Under the pieces are notes generated by a model. That model did no database searches and was not told where the DNA came from. It saw only the letters and a program-made list of their open reading frames with translations. A DNA stretch of 64,000 nucleotides from JAKFDI01 sp044508835 (GTDB lineage Bacteria; Pseudomonadota; Gammaproteobacteria; Burkholderiales; Burkholderiaceae_C), in assembly GCA_044508835.1 (NCBI GenBank), contig JBIQHD010000005.1:1-64000 (forward strand), read 5' to 3'. Made by a program: the position numbers and the translations under genes. Shown here piece after piece: positions 35,864-45,170 of the stretch. Each line of letters opens with the position of its first letter. The stretch's first letter is position 1.

Positions 35864-36682
35864 TCACGAGCCGCGCCCCTCCCGCCACCACTGCGTCAGC
35901 CGCATGCTCACGACGCACACCGCGAGCCACGCCGTCCCCGACGCGAAGCCCGCCGCCACGTCGCTCGGGAAGTGCACGCGCAGGAACACCCGGCTCGAGC
36001 CGACCGTGAACGCCAGCGCCACCGCCGCCAGCACCACCGGCAGGTGCCAGCGCGCCGGCAGGAAGCGCGTGAGCACGTACGCCAGCATGCCGTAGGCCAC
36101 CACCGAGCCGGCGCTGTGGCCGCTCGGGAAGCTGAAGCCGTCGGCCAGCACCAGGCCGTCGTGGTGCAGCGGGCGCACGCGCTCGAACACCCGCTTGAGC
36201 ACGGCGTTGAGCAGCCCGCTGCCGGCGAGCGCGACCACCCAGCCGAGCGCCAGCCCCCGCCGGCCGCGCCACACCAACGCCGCTGCCACCACCGCGCCGA
36301 GCGCCGCCAGCACCGCCGGGTCGCCCAGCCGCGTCAGCCGGGCGAATACCTGCAGCGCCGCGCCGGGCACCGACTCGCGCAGGGCGTCGGTGAACGCCTG
36401 GTCGAGGCGGCCCATGGCCTCCTCCTCGAGCAGCTCGTCGGCCAGCTCGGCGAAGCCGGCCGCGCCGGCGACGATGAGCGCGAAGCCCGCGCCCAGGCGC
36501 AGCAGCAGGAACACCGGCCGCGGCAGCCGGCTGTCGGCACGCGGGCGCGCGTAGCGCTGCAGCGCCCACCCGCCGGCCGCCGCCGCCAGCAGCACCCCCG
36601 CCAGCGCGGCGAAGAACAGCGGCAGCGCATGCGCGCCGAGCCACTGCGCGGCGCGCATCATCGGCTCGGCGCCGCCGTTCAT
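35864..36682 (-). CDS. PAP2-family membrane phosphatase
   Basis: A 272-residue inner-membrane protein with about six membrane segments. The PAP2 triad motifs are in order: KRVFERVRP, FPSGHS and SRVFLRVHFPSD. Family members dephosphorylate undecaprenyl-PP, phosphatidylglycerol-P or other lipid phosphates; which one cannot be said. The N-terminal third (~1-100) is an additional hydrophobic region with an acidic stretch (LADELLEEEAMGRLD). Start choice between M1, M8 and M9 is uncertain. Convergent with the GGDEF-EAL gene. Confidence 0.88.
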   Translation of the reverse strand: MNGGAEPMMRAAQWLGAHALPLFFAALAGVLLAAAAGGWALQRYARPRADSRLPRPVFLLLRLGAGFALIVAGAAGFAELADELLEEEAMGRLDQAFTDALRESVPGAALQVFARLTRLGDPAVLAALGAVVAAALVWRGRRGLALGWVVALAGSGLLNAVLKRVFERVRPLHHDGLVLADGFSFPSGHSAGSVVAYGMLAYVLTRFLPARWHLPVVLAAVALAFTVGSSRVFLRVHFPSDVAAGFASGTAWLAVCVVSMRLTQWWREGRGS

Positions 36683-36774
36683 CCCCGCGCCCGCCTGCCG
36701 CGCGCGCCGCGGATGTGGCAGGCTTGCTGCCTCGGGACGCCGCGGCGCCCCGGCCGACCCACGAAGGACGCCCC

Positions 36775-37665
36775 ATGACCGCTTTCCGATCCCTGCTGGC
36801 CGCCACCGACTTCTCCGACGACGCCCGCCAGGCCTGCCTGCGCGCCGCGCAGCTCGCCCAGGCCCGGGGCGCGCGGCTGACGCTGCTGCACGTCGTCGAC
36901 CGGGGCGCGCTCGACGCGCTGCAGGACCTCTTCGACGCCGGCGTCCAGCCCGAGGCGGCCGCCGTCGCCGCGGCGCAGCAGCAGCTCGACCGCTGGGCGG
37001 AGGAGCTCGCCGCGCAGACCGGCGTGGCCGCGCTCACGCGGGTGTGCACCGGCAACGTGCTGGACGCGCTCGTCGCCGCGGCGCAGGACGCCGACCTGCT
37101 GGTGGTCGGCGCGCGCGGCGCCAGCCCGCTGCGCGACCTGATCATCGGCAGCACCGCCGAGCGGCTGATCCGCCGCTCGCCGCGGCCCACGCTGGTGGTA
37201 CGGCAGGCGCCCGGCGCGGCCTACCGGCACCTGCTGGTGCCCGCCGACTTCTCCCCCGCCTCGCAGCCCTCGCTCGAGCTGGCCCGGCGCTTCGCCCCCG
37301 AGGCGGCGCTCACGCTGGTGCATGCGCTGGACACCTCGGTGGAGGGCAAGCTGTGGCTGGCCGGCGTGTCGGACGAGAGGATGCGCGCCCACCGCGCCCG
37401 CGCGCACGACCAGGCGATGGCGCAGGCCGACGAGCTCATCCGGCGCGCCGGCATCCAGCGCCCGCGCGTCGCCGTGGTCGTGGAGGCCGACGACGCCGCC
37501 CGCCTGGTGCTCGCCACGGCCGCCGCGCGCGACGTCGACCTGGTCGTCATCGGCCGGCAGGGCCAGTCGCTGCTCGCGGACTTCCTGCTGGGCAGCGTCA
37601 CGCGCCACGTCGTGACGGGCGCGGGCTGCGACGTGCTCATCGACGGCGCGTCCGGCGGGGGATGA
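36775..37665 (+). CDS. Tandem universal stress protein (two Usp domains)
   Basis: A 296-residue cytoplasmic protein with two Usp folds (~1-142 and ~148-296). Each has the ATP-binding pattern: GARGASPLRDLIIGSTAERL in the first and GRQGQSLLADFLLGSVTRHV in the second, with LAATDFSDDAR and LVPADFSPAS at the domain starts. The N-terminal sequence up to 36775 is not family-like, so the ATG at 36775 is used. Divergent from PAP2, convergent with LysE. Confidence 0.93.
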   Translation: MTAFRSLLAATDFSDDARQACLRAAQLAQARGARLTLLHVVDRGALDALQDLFDAGVQPEAAAVAAAQQQLDRWAEELAAQTGVAALTRVCTGNVLDALVAAAQDADLLVVGARGASPLRDLIIGSTAERLIRRSPRPTLVVRQAPGAAYRHLLVPADFSPASQPSLELARRFAPEAALTLVHALDTSVEGKLWLAGVSDERMRAHRARAHDQAMAQADELIRRAGIQRPRVAVVVEADDAARLVLATAAARDVDLVVIGRQGQSLLADFLLGSVTRHVVTGAGCDVLIDGASGGG

Positions 37666-37693
37666 CTCCATCGCGGGACGGGGCGCCGCCCGG

Positions 37694-38308
37694 TCAGCGC
37701 GACAGCGCGAGCTTGATGCCGAAGCCGATCAGCAGCCCGCCGGCCACCCGGTTGGCCCACTGCGTGATGCGCGGGTTGGCGCGCAGCCGCTCGGCCAGGG
37801 TGCTCGTGAGCGCCACCACGATCGCGCCGTAGAGGAAGGTCAGCACGGCGATGGTGGCGGCCATGAAGCCGAAGGTCGCCACGCCCTGGTGCCGCGCCGG
37901 ATCGACGAACAGCGGGAAGAAGGCCATGTAGAAGACGATGGCCTTGGGGTTGAGCAGGGTGATCGCCATCGCCTGGCGGAAGTAGTGCCGCGGCTGGATG
38001 CGCACCACCGGCGCCTCGCCCGGCCTGGCGACGATCATGCGCCAGCCCAGCCACGCCAGGTAGGCCGCGCCGAGCCACTGCACCGTGCCGAAGAGCAGCG
38101 GCGCCGCCTTCAGCAGCGCCGCCACGCCGGCCACCGCCAGCCACATCAGCACCTGGTCGCCGGCGATCACGCCGAAGGTGGCCGCGAAACCGCCCTTCAG
38201 GCCGCCCTTGCCGGTGGAGGTGATGAGCGCGAGGTTGCCCGGCCCCGGGATCGCGAGGAACACGATGATCGCGACCACGAAGGCCGCGTAGTCCGCCACG
38301 CCGAACAT
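37694..38308 (-). CDS. LysE/RhtB-family amino-acid exporter
   Basis: A 204-residue, six-segment membrane transporter. The family signature PGPGNLALITSTGKGG lies near the N-terminus, with LNPKAIVFYMAFFPLFVDP in the middle, both diagnostic of LysE/RhtB exporters. Substrate is not predictable. It lies 18 bp after the Bug-protein gene on the same strand, so they may share a transcript. Confidence 0.92.
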   Translation of the reverse strand: MFGVADYAAFVVAIIVFLAIPGPGNLALITSTGKGGLKGGFAATFGVIAGDQVLMWLAVAGVAALLKAAPLLFGTVQWLGAAYLAWLGWRMIVARPGEAPVVRIQPRHYFRQAMAITLLNPKAIVFYMAFFPLFVDPARHQGVATFGFMAATIAVLTFLYGAIVVALTSTLAERLRANPRITQWANRVAGGLLIGFGIKLALSR

Positions 38309-38326
38309 GCTGCACTCCCCGGGCTG

Positions 38327-39325
38327 CTACTGGACCTTGATGCCGGCTTCCCTGACGACGCGCGCGTTGGCGTCGTGCTCGCGCCGCACCTGCTCGGCGA
38401 AGGCCTCGGCGCTGCGCACGTCGACGATGTTGTTCAGCTTTTCCAGCCGCGACTGCACGTCGGCATCGGCCAGCAGCTTGTTGACCTCGGCGTTCAGCCG
38501 CGCGAGCACCGGCGCCGGCGTGCCGGCCGGGGCGAACAGGCCGAACACCGAGCTCAGGTTGGCCTGCGGGAAGCCGAGCTCGATGAAGGTGGGCGCGCCG
38601 GGAAACGCCGCCAGCCGCTGCTGCGCCGCCACCGCCAGCACGCGCAGCTTGCCCTGCGCGATCAGGCCGTCGAGCGCCGGGCTCGGGTTGGCGGTGAACA
38701 GGTCGAACTGCGCGCCCGCCGCGTCGTTGATGACCTGGCCGCTGCCCTTGTAGGGCACGTGGATGAACTGCACGCCCGCCGCGCGGCTGATCTGCTCGAG
38801 CATCAGGTGGCCGACGCTGCCCATGCCCGAGCTCGCCACGCTCAGCTGGCCGGGCCGCGCCTTCGCCTGGGCGAGCACGTCGGCGAAGGACTGCCCCTTG
38901 AAGGCCGAGGTGGCCACGAAGTACACCGGCGAGTACATCACCGAGGCGAAGGGCACCACGTCCTTGAGCGGGTCGTACGGCACCTTCTGCAGGTGCGGGT
39001 TGAGCGTGAGCGGGCTGATGGCCGCGAAGGCGATGGTATGGCCGTCGGGCGCGGCCTTGGCGAGCGCGTCCATGCCGCTGGTGCCGCTCGCGCCGGGGCG
39101 GTTCTCCACCACCACCGGCTGGCCCAGCACGGGCGACAGCCGCTCGCCCAGCAGCCGCGCGGCCGCGTCGCTGGTGCCGCCCGGCGCGTACGGCACGATG
39201 ATGCGCACCGGCTTCGCCGGCCAGGCGGTGTCGGCCCATGCGGACGGCAGCCCGCCCGCCGACACCAGGGCCGCGACGGACAGCGCGCCCAGCAGGCGGC
39301 GATGGCGGGAGAACGACGAACGCAT
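38327..39325 (-). CDS. Bug-family (TctC-like) periplasmic receptor
   Basis: A 332-residue protein with a signal peptide ending LPSAWADT (~30 residues) and mature start WPAKPVRIIVPYAPGGTSDA, RPGASGTSGMDALAKAAPDG, both Bug hallmarks. No TctAB genes are near. Ligand unknown. It is divergent from the FKBP gene, with 106 bp between, and followed by the LysE exporter gene. Confidence 0.93.
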   Translation of the reverse strand: MRSSFSRHRRLLGALSVAALVSAGGLPSAWADTAWPAKPVRIIVPYAPGGTSDAAARLLGERLSPVLGQPVVVENRPGASGTSGMDALAKAAPDGHTIAFAAISPLTLNPHLQKVPYDPLKDVVPFASVMYSPVYFVATSAFKGQSFADVLAQAKARPGQLSVASSGMGSVGHLMLEQISRAAGVQFIHVPYKGSGQVINDAAGAQFDLFTANPSPALDGLIAQGKLRVLAVAAQQRLAAFPGAPTFIELGFPQANLSSVFGLFAPAGTPAPVLARLNAEVNKLLADADVQSRLEKLNNIVDVRSAEAFAEQVRREHDANARVVREAGIKVQ

Positions 39326-39431
39326 CCGGTTTCCTTGGAACTGAAGAAGGTTTCCGATGTTAGGGCGGCGGGCCGGCCCCGCGCTTCGAACGACAATTCG
39401 GGCCGACCCACATCCACCCACAGGAGCCCGA

Positions 39432-39881
39432 ATGAAATTCCCGATCCGCGCCGCGCTGCTGGCGCTCGCCGCCTGCGGCCTCGCTGGCACCGGCTGGGCC
39501 CAGCCCGATGCCGCGCTCGCCGCCGCCGCGAAGGAGCCCGGCGCGGTGGTCACGCCCAGCGGCCTCGTCTACCGCTCGCTGGCCGACGGCAAGGGCGCGA
39601 GCCCGACCGCCGCCGACACCGTCAAGGTCCACTACCGCGGCACCTTCACCGACGGCCGCGAGTTCGACAGCTCGCACAAGCGCGGCGCGCCGGCGGAGTT
39701 CCCGCTCGACCGCGTCATCAAGTGCTGGACCGAGGGCGTGCAGCGCATGAAGGTCGGCGGCAAGGCGCGGCTCACCTGCCCCGCCTCCATCGCCTACGGC
39801 TCGCGCGGCGCGGGCGGCGTGATCCCGCCGAACACGACGCTGCAGTTCGAGGTCGAGCTGCTGGCCGTGGCCGGCCGCTGA
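39432..39881 (+). CDS. FKBP-type peptidyl-prolyl isomerase, exported
   Basis: A 149-residue protein with a signal peptide ending at GTGWAQ (residue ~23) and an FKBP domain: DTVKVHYRGTFTDGREFDSS, FPLDRVIKCWTEGVQRMKVG, and GSRGAGGVIPPNTTLQFEVE. It should accelerate prolyl isomerisation during periplasmic folding. The two Cys residues (KCWTEG and LTCPAS) might form a disulfide. CAGGAG precedes the ATG. It lies 25 bp before the PBP1A gene and probably leads a three-gene operon. Confidence 0.93.
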   Translation: MKFPIRAALLALAACGLAGTGWAQPDAALAAAAKEPGAVVTPSGLVYRSLADGKGASPTAADTVKVHYRGTFTDGREFDSSHKRGAPAEFPLDRVIKCWTEGVQRMKVGGKARLTCPASIAYGSRGAGGVIPPNTTLQFEVELLAVAGR

Positions 39882-39906
39882 ACGCCGCGCGGGAGCGGGC
39901 CGGCCG

Positions 39907-42252
39907 ATGAGCGCGGCAACCGACGACGCCTCCGCGCCCGGGCGCGCCGGGCGCTGGCTGCGCCGCGCCGTGCCGCGCGCGCTCGGCCTGTCGCTGGCGG
40001 CGCTGCTCGCGGGCGCGATGCTGCTGGCCACCGCCATCGCCGTGGCCTGGCCCAACCTGCCCGAGATCGACAGCCTCACCGACTACCGCCCGCGCCTGCC
40101 GCTGCGCATCTACAGCGCCGACGGCGTGCTGATCGGCGAATTCGGCCAGGAGCGCCGCCACTTCACGCCGATCGAGCAGATCCCGCGCACGCTGCGCCAG
40201 GCCGTGCTCGCCACCGAGGACGCGAGCTTCTACGAGCACGGCGGCGTGCACTACGTGGGCGTGCTGCGCGCGGCCATCGCCAACCTGCACCGCTCGCGCA
40301 GCCAGGGCGCCTCCACCATCACCATGCAGGTGGCGCGCAACTTCTACCTGCCGACGAAGAAGACCTTCACGCGCAAGCTCTACGAGATGCTGCTGGCGCT
40401 GAAGATCGAGCACCTGCTGACCAAGGACGACATCTTCGAGATCTACCTCAACCAGATCTTCCTCGGCCAGCGTGCGCACGGCTTCGCCGCGGCAAGCGAG
40501 ATCTACTTCGGCAAGCCGCTCGACGCGCTCACCCTCGCCGAGACGGCGGTGCTGGCCGGCTGCCCGCAGTCGCCGAACTACGGCAACCCGATCGCCAACC
40601 CGGCGCATGCGAAGCGCCGCCAGAAGCACGTGCTCGACCGCATGCTGCGGCTGGAGATCATCACCGAGGCCGAGCACCGCGAGGCGCTGGCCGAGCCGCT
40701 CGTCTACCGCGAGCGCCCCGCCGTCGGCCCGGAGGCCGCCTATGCCGCCGAGACGGCGCGGCAGCTCGTCGTCGGGCACTTCGGCGAGGAGGCCTACACG
40801 CGCGGCCTGAACGTGACGCTGAGCCTTTCCGCCGCCGACCAGGCCGCCGCCTACCGCGCCGTGCGCGGCGCCCTGCTCGACTTCGCGCGCCGCCAGCCCT
40901 GGGCCGGCCCGGCCGCCCACGTGGTGCTGCCGGGCGACCCGGCCCGGCTCGGCGCCGCCATCGATCGCGCGCTCGCCGACCACCCCGACAGCGGCGGCCT
41001 GCGCGCCGGCGTGGTGCTCGAGGCGGACCCGCAGCGGCTGGTGGCCGCCCTGCGGGGCGGCGAGCACGCCACGGTGCAGGGCGCGGGGCTGGCCGTGGCG
41101 GCGGCCGCGCTCGGCGACAAGGGCGATGCGCGGCTGCAGATCCGCCGCGGCTCGGTGGTGTGGCTGCTGCAGGGCGAGGACGGCCGCTGGGCCGTGGCGC
41201 AGATGCCCGAGGTCCAGGGCGCCTTCGTCGCCCTCGACGCGCGCACCGGCGCCGTGCGCGCGATGGTCGGCGGCTTCGACCTGCAACGCAGCGCCTTCAA
41301 CCGCGCGCTGCAGGCCTGGCGCCAGCCGGGCTCCACCCTCAAGCCCTTCCTCTATTCGGCGGCGCTCGAGCGCGGGCTGATGCCGTCCAGCGTGATCGAC
41401 GACGCGCCGGTGACGATCGAGGCCGCGGGCGGCAGCCCGGCATGGCAGCCGCAGAACGCCGACGGCCACTTCGACGGCCCGATGTCGCTGCGGCGCGCGC
41501 TCGCCAAGTCGAAGAACACCGTGGCCGTGCGGCTGCTGCAGATGATCGGCCCGGTGCCGGCGCGGCAGTGGCTCACGCGCTTCGGGCTGGACGCCGAGCG
41601 CCATCCGGCCGACCTGTCGATGGCGCTCGGCAGCGGCGCCGCCACGCCGATGCAGCTGGCCGGCGCCTATGCCGTGTTCGCCAACGGCGGCCACCGCGTC
41701 GAGCCGCAGCTCGTCACGCGCATCACCGACGCGCGCGGCCGCCTGCTCAAGCAGGTGCCGCTGCCGCCGGTGGACGAATCGGCGCGCACGCTCGATGCGC
41801 GCAACGCCTTCGTGATGGACAGCCTGCTCGGCGAGGTCACGCGCAGCGGCAGCGCGCGGCGCGCGAGCGACGCCCTCGGCCGCGACGACCTGCACGGCAA
41901 GACCGGCACCACCAACGACGCCTTCGACGCCTGGTTCGCCGGCTACCAGCGCGACCTGGTGGCCGTGGCCTGGATCGGCTACGACACGCCGCGCAAGCTC
42001 GGCGAGCACGCCAGCGGCGGCGGCCTCGCCCTGCCGGTGTGGATCGACTTCATGCGCCACGCGCTGGCGCACGTGCCGCCCGACCGCCCCGAGCCGCCCG
42101 ACGGCGTGGTGGCGCTGCAGGGCGAGTGGTACTACGAGGAGTTCGTGCCGGGCACCGCGCCCGCCGCCGCGCCCGCGACCCTCATCCCGGCGGCGCCGCT
42201 GCCGGTGGCGCTCGAGGACGAGCGCAAGAGCATCCTCGACCTGTTCCGCTGA
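39907..42252 (+). CDS. mrcA: Penicillin-binding protein 1A (bifunctional peptidoglycan synthase)
   Basis: A 781-residue class A PBP. A membrane anchor lies near 27-48. The glycosyltransferase domain (~70-245) has Glu104 (ATEDASFYEHGG), QGASTITMQVARN and IYLNQIFLG. An OB-like middle region is followed by the transpeptidase (~430-700) with Ser476 and Lys479 (GSTLKPF), SKNT, and KTGTT. Product: polymerised and cross-linked cell wall in the periplasm. The proline/alanine-rich C-tail ends ERKSILDLF. Confidence 0.95.
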   Translation: MSAATDDASAPGRAGRWLRRAVPRALGLSLAALLAGAMLLATAIAVAWPNLPEIDSLTDYRPRLPLRIYSADGVLIGEFGQERRHFTPIEQIPRTLRQAVLATEDASFYEHGGVHYVGVLRAAIANLHRSRSQGASTITMQVARNFYLPTKKTFTRKLYEMLLALKIEHLLTKDDIFEIYLNQIFLGQRAHGFAAASEIYFGKPLDALTLAETAVLAGCPQSPNYGNPIANPAHAKRRQKHVLDRMLRLEIITEAEHREALAEPLVYRERPAVGPEAAYAAETARQLVVGHFGEEAYTRGLNVTLSLSAADQAAAYRAVRGALLDFARRQPWAGPAAHVVLPGDPARLGAAIDRALADHPDSGGLRAGVVLEADPQRLVAALRGGEHATVQGAGLAVAAAALGDKGDARLQIRRGSVVWLLQGEDGRWAVAQMPEVQGAFVALDARTGAVRAMVGGFDLQRSAFNRALQAWRQPGSTLKPFLYSAALERGLMPSSVIDDAPVTIEAAGGSPAWQPQNADGHFDGPMSLRRALAKSKNTVAVRLLQMIGPVPARQWLTRFGLDAERHPADLSMALGSGAATPMQLAGAYAVFANGGHRVEPQLVTRITDARGRLLKQVPLPPVDESARTLDARNAFVMDSLLGEVTRSGSARRASDALGRDDLHGKTGTTNDAFDAWFAGYQRDLVAVAWIGYDTPRKLGEHASGGGLALPVWIDFMRHALAHVPPDRPEPPDGVVALQGEWYYEEFVPGTAPAAAPATLIPAAPLPVALEDERKSILDLFR

Positions 42253-42269
42253 ACGCCCGCGACCCCGCC

Positions 42270-42818
42270 ATGCACAGCCTCGGCACCGCGATCTTCGACA
42301 CCGCCATCGGCCGCTGCGGCATCGCCTGGAGCGAGGCGGGCGTGACCGGCGTCTACCTGCCGGCCGCCGACGACGACGCGCTGCGCCGCCACATGCGCCA
42401 GCGCTTCGGGCCGGCGCCCCCATCGCCGCCGAGCGCCGAGGCGCGGCACGCCGTCGACGGCATCACGGCGCTGCTCGACGGCGGCACGCCCGACCTGCTC
42501 GACGTGGCGCTCGACATGCGCGGCATCCAGCCCTTCCACCGCCGGGTGTACGAGCTCGCGCGCCGGATCCGCCCCGGCCGCACACTCACCTACGGCGAGA
42601 TCGCGGTCCAGCTCGAAGACCCCGGCGCCGCCCGCGCCGTGGGCCAGGCGCTCGGGCGCAACCCCTTCGCCATCGTCGTGCCCTGCCACCGCGTGCTGGC
42701 CGCCGGCGCGCGCCACGGCGGCTTCAGCGCGCCGGGCGGGGTGGACACCAAGCTGCGCATCCTCGCCATCGAGGGCGCGCGGCGCGGCGACACGCCCGAC
42801 CTGTTCGATTCGCTCTAG
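42270..42818 (+). CDS. ogt: Methylated-DNA--protein-cysteine methyltransferase
   Basis: A 182-residue suicide repair protein that transfers alkyl groups from O6-alkylguanine to Cys139 in VPCHRVL. The DNA-binding part reads TLTYGEIAVQLEDPGAARAV then GQALGRNP. The N-terminal ~85 residues are a less conserved domain with a proline-rich stretch (PAPPSPPSAE). It lies 17 bp after PBP1A and so may be read from the same transcript. Its stop overlaps that of mipA by 3 bases. Confidence 0.93.
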   Translation: MHSLGTAIFDTAIGRCGIAWSEAGVTGVYLPAADDDALRRHMRQRFGPAPPSPPSAEARHAVDGITALLDGGTPDLLDVALDMRGIQPFHRRVYELARRIRPGRTLTYGEIAVQLEDPGAARAVGQALGRNPFAIVVPCHRVLAAGARHGGFSAPGGVDTKLRILAIEGARRGDTPDLFDSL

Positions 42819-43666
42819 CGCGCGACGCGCTCCGCGCTCCGCCACGGCGTCCAGACGAGGCCGGCGCCGACGCTCAGGTCGCCGTTCGAGCGATGCAGCG
42901 GGCTCGCCCGGTTCTCCGCGCCCTGCAGCGACATGCCGCGCAGCGTGGCGAACCAGGTGACGGCATCGTCGTGCCGGCGGGTCAGCGTCAGGGCGAACTC
43001 GGTGCCCAGGTAGCCGGCGCGCGCCCGGTAGGCCGGCCGGTCGGCGGTGGCCAGCGCGGCCGGCACCTCGTAGAAATAGCGCTGCAGCGGCGCGCTGGCC
43101 CAGGTGGGCTGCACCGACAGGCTGAGCGCGGACTGCGCCAGGGCCGGCACGCGCCACCGCCAGCGCACGGCGGGGCTCAGCGTGACGCCGCGGCCGTGGG
43201 CCTGCTTCAGGTCGGTGGAGACGAGGCCGCGCAGCTGCAGGTGCAGCGTCGGGCTGCCCGGCCGGTCGCGCCAGCCGGTGTAGACGAGCTGCGGGCCGAT
43301 GCCCACGAGGTAGTCGAGGCTCGGCATGCCGCGGCGCGCGTCGTTGTCGCGCGCGCTGAAGGCCGCGGTGGCGGCGACGTCGAGGTGCAGGTCGGGGTGG
43401 TCGAACAGGCGGCCGCGCACGCCGTCGCCGTCGACCCGCAGCACCGGGCCGCGGTAGATGAACACCGGCACGGCGATGCCGCGCGTGTGCGACTGGCCGG
43501 CGCCGGGGTAGTCGGCCACGCGGCCGCCGCCGACGGCCACGCCCGCCTCCCAGCGCGGGCGGCCGGCGTCGGGATCGGGGGTGATGGCGCGGGCGTCGTC
43601 CGCCATGGCGGCCCACGGGACGGCCAGGCTCGCGGCGGCGGCGAGCGCGAGAGCGTGCTTCGGCAT
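42815..43666 (-). CDS. MipA/OmpV-family outer-membrane protein
   Basis: A 283-residue beta-barrel precursor with a signal peptide ending AAMADD (~residue 22). The N-terminus WEAGVAVGGGRVADYPGAGQ and VPVFIYRGPVLRVDGDGVRG match the MipA/OmpV family, as does GAGLVWTPWR at the C-terminus. Family members scaffold murein enzymes or act as outer-membrane proteins; here it sits next to the PBP1A operon, suggesting a cell-wall link. Convergent with ogt. The ATG at 43666 starts the signal peptide. Confidence 0.88.
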   Translation of the reverse strand: MPKHALALAAAASLAVPWAAMADDARAITPDPDAGRPRWEAGVAVGGGRVADYPGAGQSHTRGIAVPVFIYRGPVLRVDGDGVRGRLFDHPDLHLDVAATAAFSARDNDARRGMPSLDYLVGIGPQLVYTGWRDRPGSPTLHLQLRGLVSTDLKQAHGRGVTLSPAVRWRWRVPALAQSALSLSVQPTWASAPLQRYFYEVPAALATADRPAYRARAGYLGTEFALTLTRRHDDAVTWFATLRGMSLQGAENRASPLHRSNGDLSVGAGLVWTPWRSAERVAR

Positions 43667-43733
43667 GCGCCGCAGTATCGGCGCGGCGTCCGCGGGCAGG
43701 CGTAAAGGGATGTCGGCGCCCGGCCGCCGGCTG

Positions 43734-44078
43734 CTAGCGCGCGTCCGGCGCATGCCGGCCGCGCCGCGCCGCGTCGATCACCCGGACCGCGCGCATCTCG
43801 GCCGACAGCGCCGCATCCAGCGGCGAGCGGCACAGCCCGGCGTGGTCGTAGTGCAGGTTCTCGTACAGCTCGGCGGCGGCCGGGTGGGCATCCAGCACCG
43901 CGCGCAGCTGCGGATGGGCGTCGGCATCGGCCAGCGCCCGCGACAGGCGCGAGACGACCTCGCGGTACTGCACGGCCGAGACGGGCGTCGTGCTGTTCTC
44001 CAGGCGGCCGAGCAGGCCGGCCAGCAAGGCGACCACGGCCAGGTCGGCGGGTGCGCGGGCGGGGGTGGTGGTGTCCAT
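43734..44078 (-). CDS. Conserved small protein of unknown function
   Basis: A 114-residue protein, no signal or membrane segment. It is helical, with REVVSRLSRALADADAHPQLRA and LYENLHYDHAGLCRSPLDA, and a basic tail. I do not recognise the family. AAGGG lies upstream of the ATG at 44078. It is followed upstream (56 bp) by another small gene on the same strand, so the two may form an operon. An ATG at 44108 is an alternative start. Confidence 0.6.
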   Translation of the reverse strand: MDTTTPARAPADLAVVALLAGLLGRLENSTTPVSAVQYREVVSRLSRALADADAHPQLRAVLDAHPAAAELYENLHYDHAGLCRSPLDAALSAEMRAVRVIDAARRGRHAPDAR

Positions 44079-44134
44079 GGGGCTGCCCTTCGTGATGGCG
44101 TCGTCCATCGAACGTAGGGCCGCCCCGCGGCGAT

Positions 44135-44356
44135 TCAAGCCGCCCGCCGGTGCCTCACCACGGCGGGCACGGCGTACTCGCGCCCGATGACGACGCGCGC
44201 GTACAGGTAGTTCTCGCGGGCGCGGTCGCTCAGCGCGTCCAGCGCCACGTGGCCGGCCGCGTCGCAGGGGAACGCGAGCGCGCGGCCCTCGTGGAACAGC
44301 GACTGGAAGCGAAGTTCGAAGCCGGACTCCGGGGTGCGGGTCGATGCGAGGTCCAT
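44135..44356 (-). CDS. Small conserved protein (73 aa), Burkholderiales type
   Basis: The ATG at 44356 gives STRTPESGFELRFQSLFHEG, then RALAFPCDAAGHVALDALSD, RARENYLYARVVIGREYAVP. It resembles a short conserved hypothetical protein that I have met in Comamonadaceae; function unknown. The longer open frame to 44494 is not needed. It lies upstream of the 43734-44078 gene on the same strand. Confidence 0.7.
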   Translation of the reverse strand: MDLASTRTPESGFELRFQSLFHEGRALAFPCDAAGHVALDALSDRARENYLYARVVIGREYAVPAVVRHRRAA

Positions 44357-44571
44357 GACGGCTGTGCTCCAGGGCGCCTGCGCGCGATGGCCCCAATGTA
44401 GGCAGGCGCCGGCGGCGCGGCATTGGACGGGCGCCGCGGCGGCGTGTCGGATGGCGGCTGAACGCGGCGTCGCAATCCGTCCGACAGGCAACACCCTCGT
44501 CCGCTGTGCGGGGCGTGCGTTTTGCGCAGAATCGGCGTCGACCCTCTTCCCACCAACGGAGAAATCCCCCC

Positions 44572-45168
44572 ATGAAGCTGTATCTCAAGCCGGGCGCCTG
44601 TTCGCTCGCCGCCCACATCGTGCTCGAAGAGATCGGCGCGCCCTACGACACCGTGCGCGTCGACCTCAAGACGAAGAAGATGGCCGACGGCGGCGACTAC
44701 TTCGCCGTGAACCCGAAGGGCTACGTGCCCGCGCTCGCGCTGCCCGACGGCGGCGTGCTGACCGAGAACGTGGCCGTGCTGGGCTACCTCGGCGACCGCA
44801 AGCCCGAAGCGAAGCTCGCCCCGGCCGCGGGCACGATGGCGCGCTACCGGATGATCGAGTGGCTCGGCTTCATCAGCTCCGAGCTGCACAAGAGCTTCAG
44901 CCCCTTCTTCGCCGGCTGGCCGGAGGAGGCCAAGGCGGCGTCCAAGCAGAAGCTGGAGAAGCGCCTCGACTACGTCGAGAACGCCCTGAAGGGCAAGGAC
45001 TACCTGATGGGCGCCGACTTCACCGTCGCCGACGCCTACCTCTACACCATGCTCACGTGGGCGCCCGCCGCCGGGCTGGACGTGGCGAAGTGGCCCGCCG
45101 TCAAGGCCTACCAGGAGCGGGTCGCCGCACGGCCGGCGGTGAAGGCCGCGCACGCGGCCGAGGCCTGA
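44572..45168 (+). CDS. gstA: Glutathione S-transferase (GstA-like)
   Basis: A 198-residue GST. The N-terminal thioredoxin fold begins MKLYLKPGACSLAAHIVLEE, with the Cys10/Ser11 region typical of bacterial beta-class enzymes, and GYVPALALPDGGVLTENVAV carrying the cis-Pro and glutathione contact. The helical C-terminus has GADFTVADAYLYTMLTWA. It conjugates glutathione to electrophiles. Convergent with the rod-like mini-protein gene, with only 2 bp between the stop codons. Confidence 0.94.
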   Translation: MKLYLKPGACSLAAHIVLEEIGAPYDTVRVDLKTKKMADGGDYFAVNPKGYVPALALPDGGVLTENVAVLGYLGDRKPEAKLAPAAGTMARYRMIEWLGFISSELHKSFSPFFAGWPEEAKAASKQKLEKRLDYVENALKGKDYLMGADFTVADAYLYTMLTWAPAAGLDVAKWPAVKAYQERVAARPAVKAAHAAEA

Positions 45169-45170
45169 GC

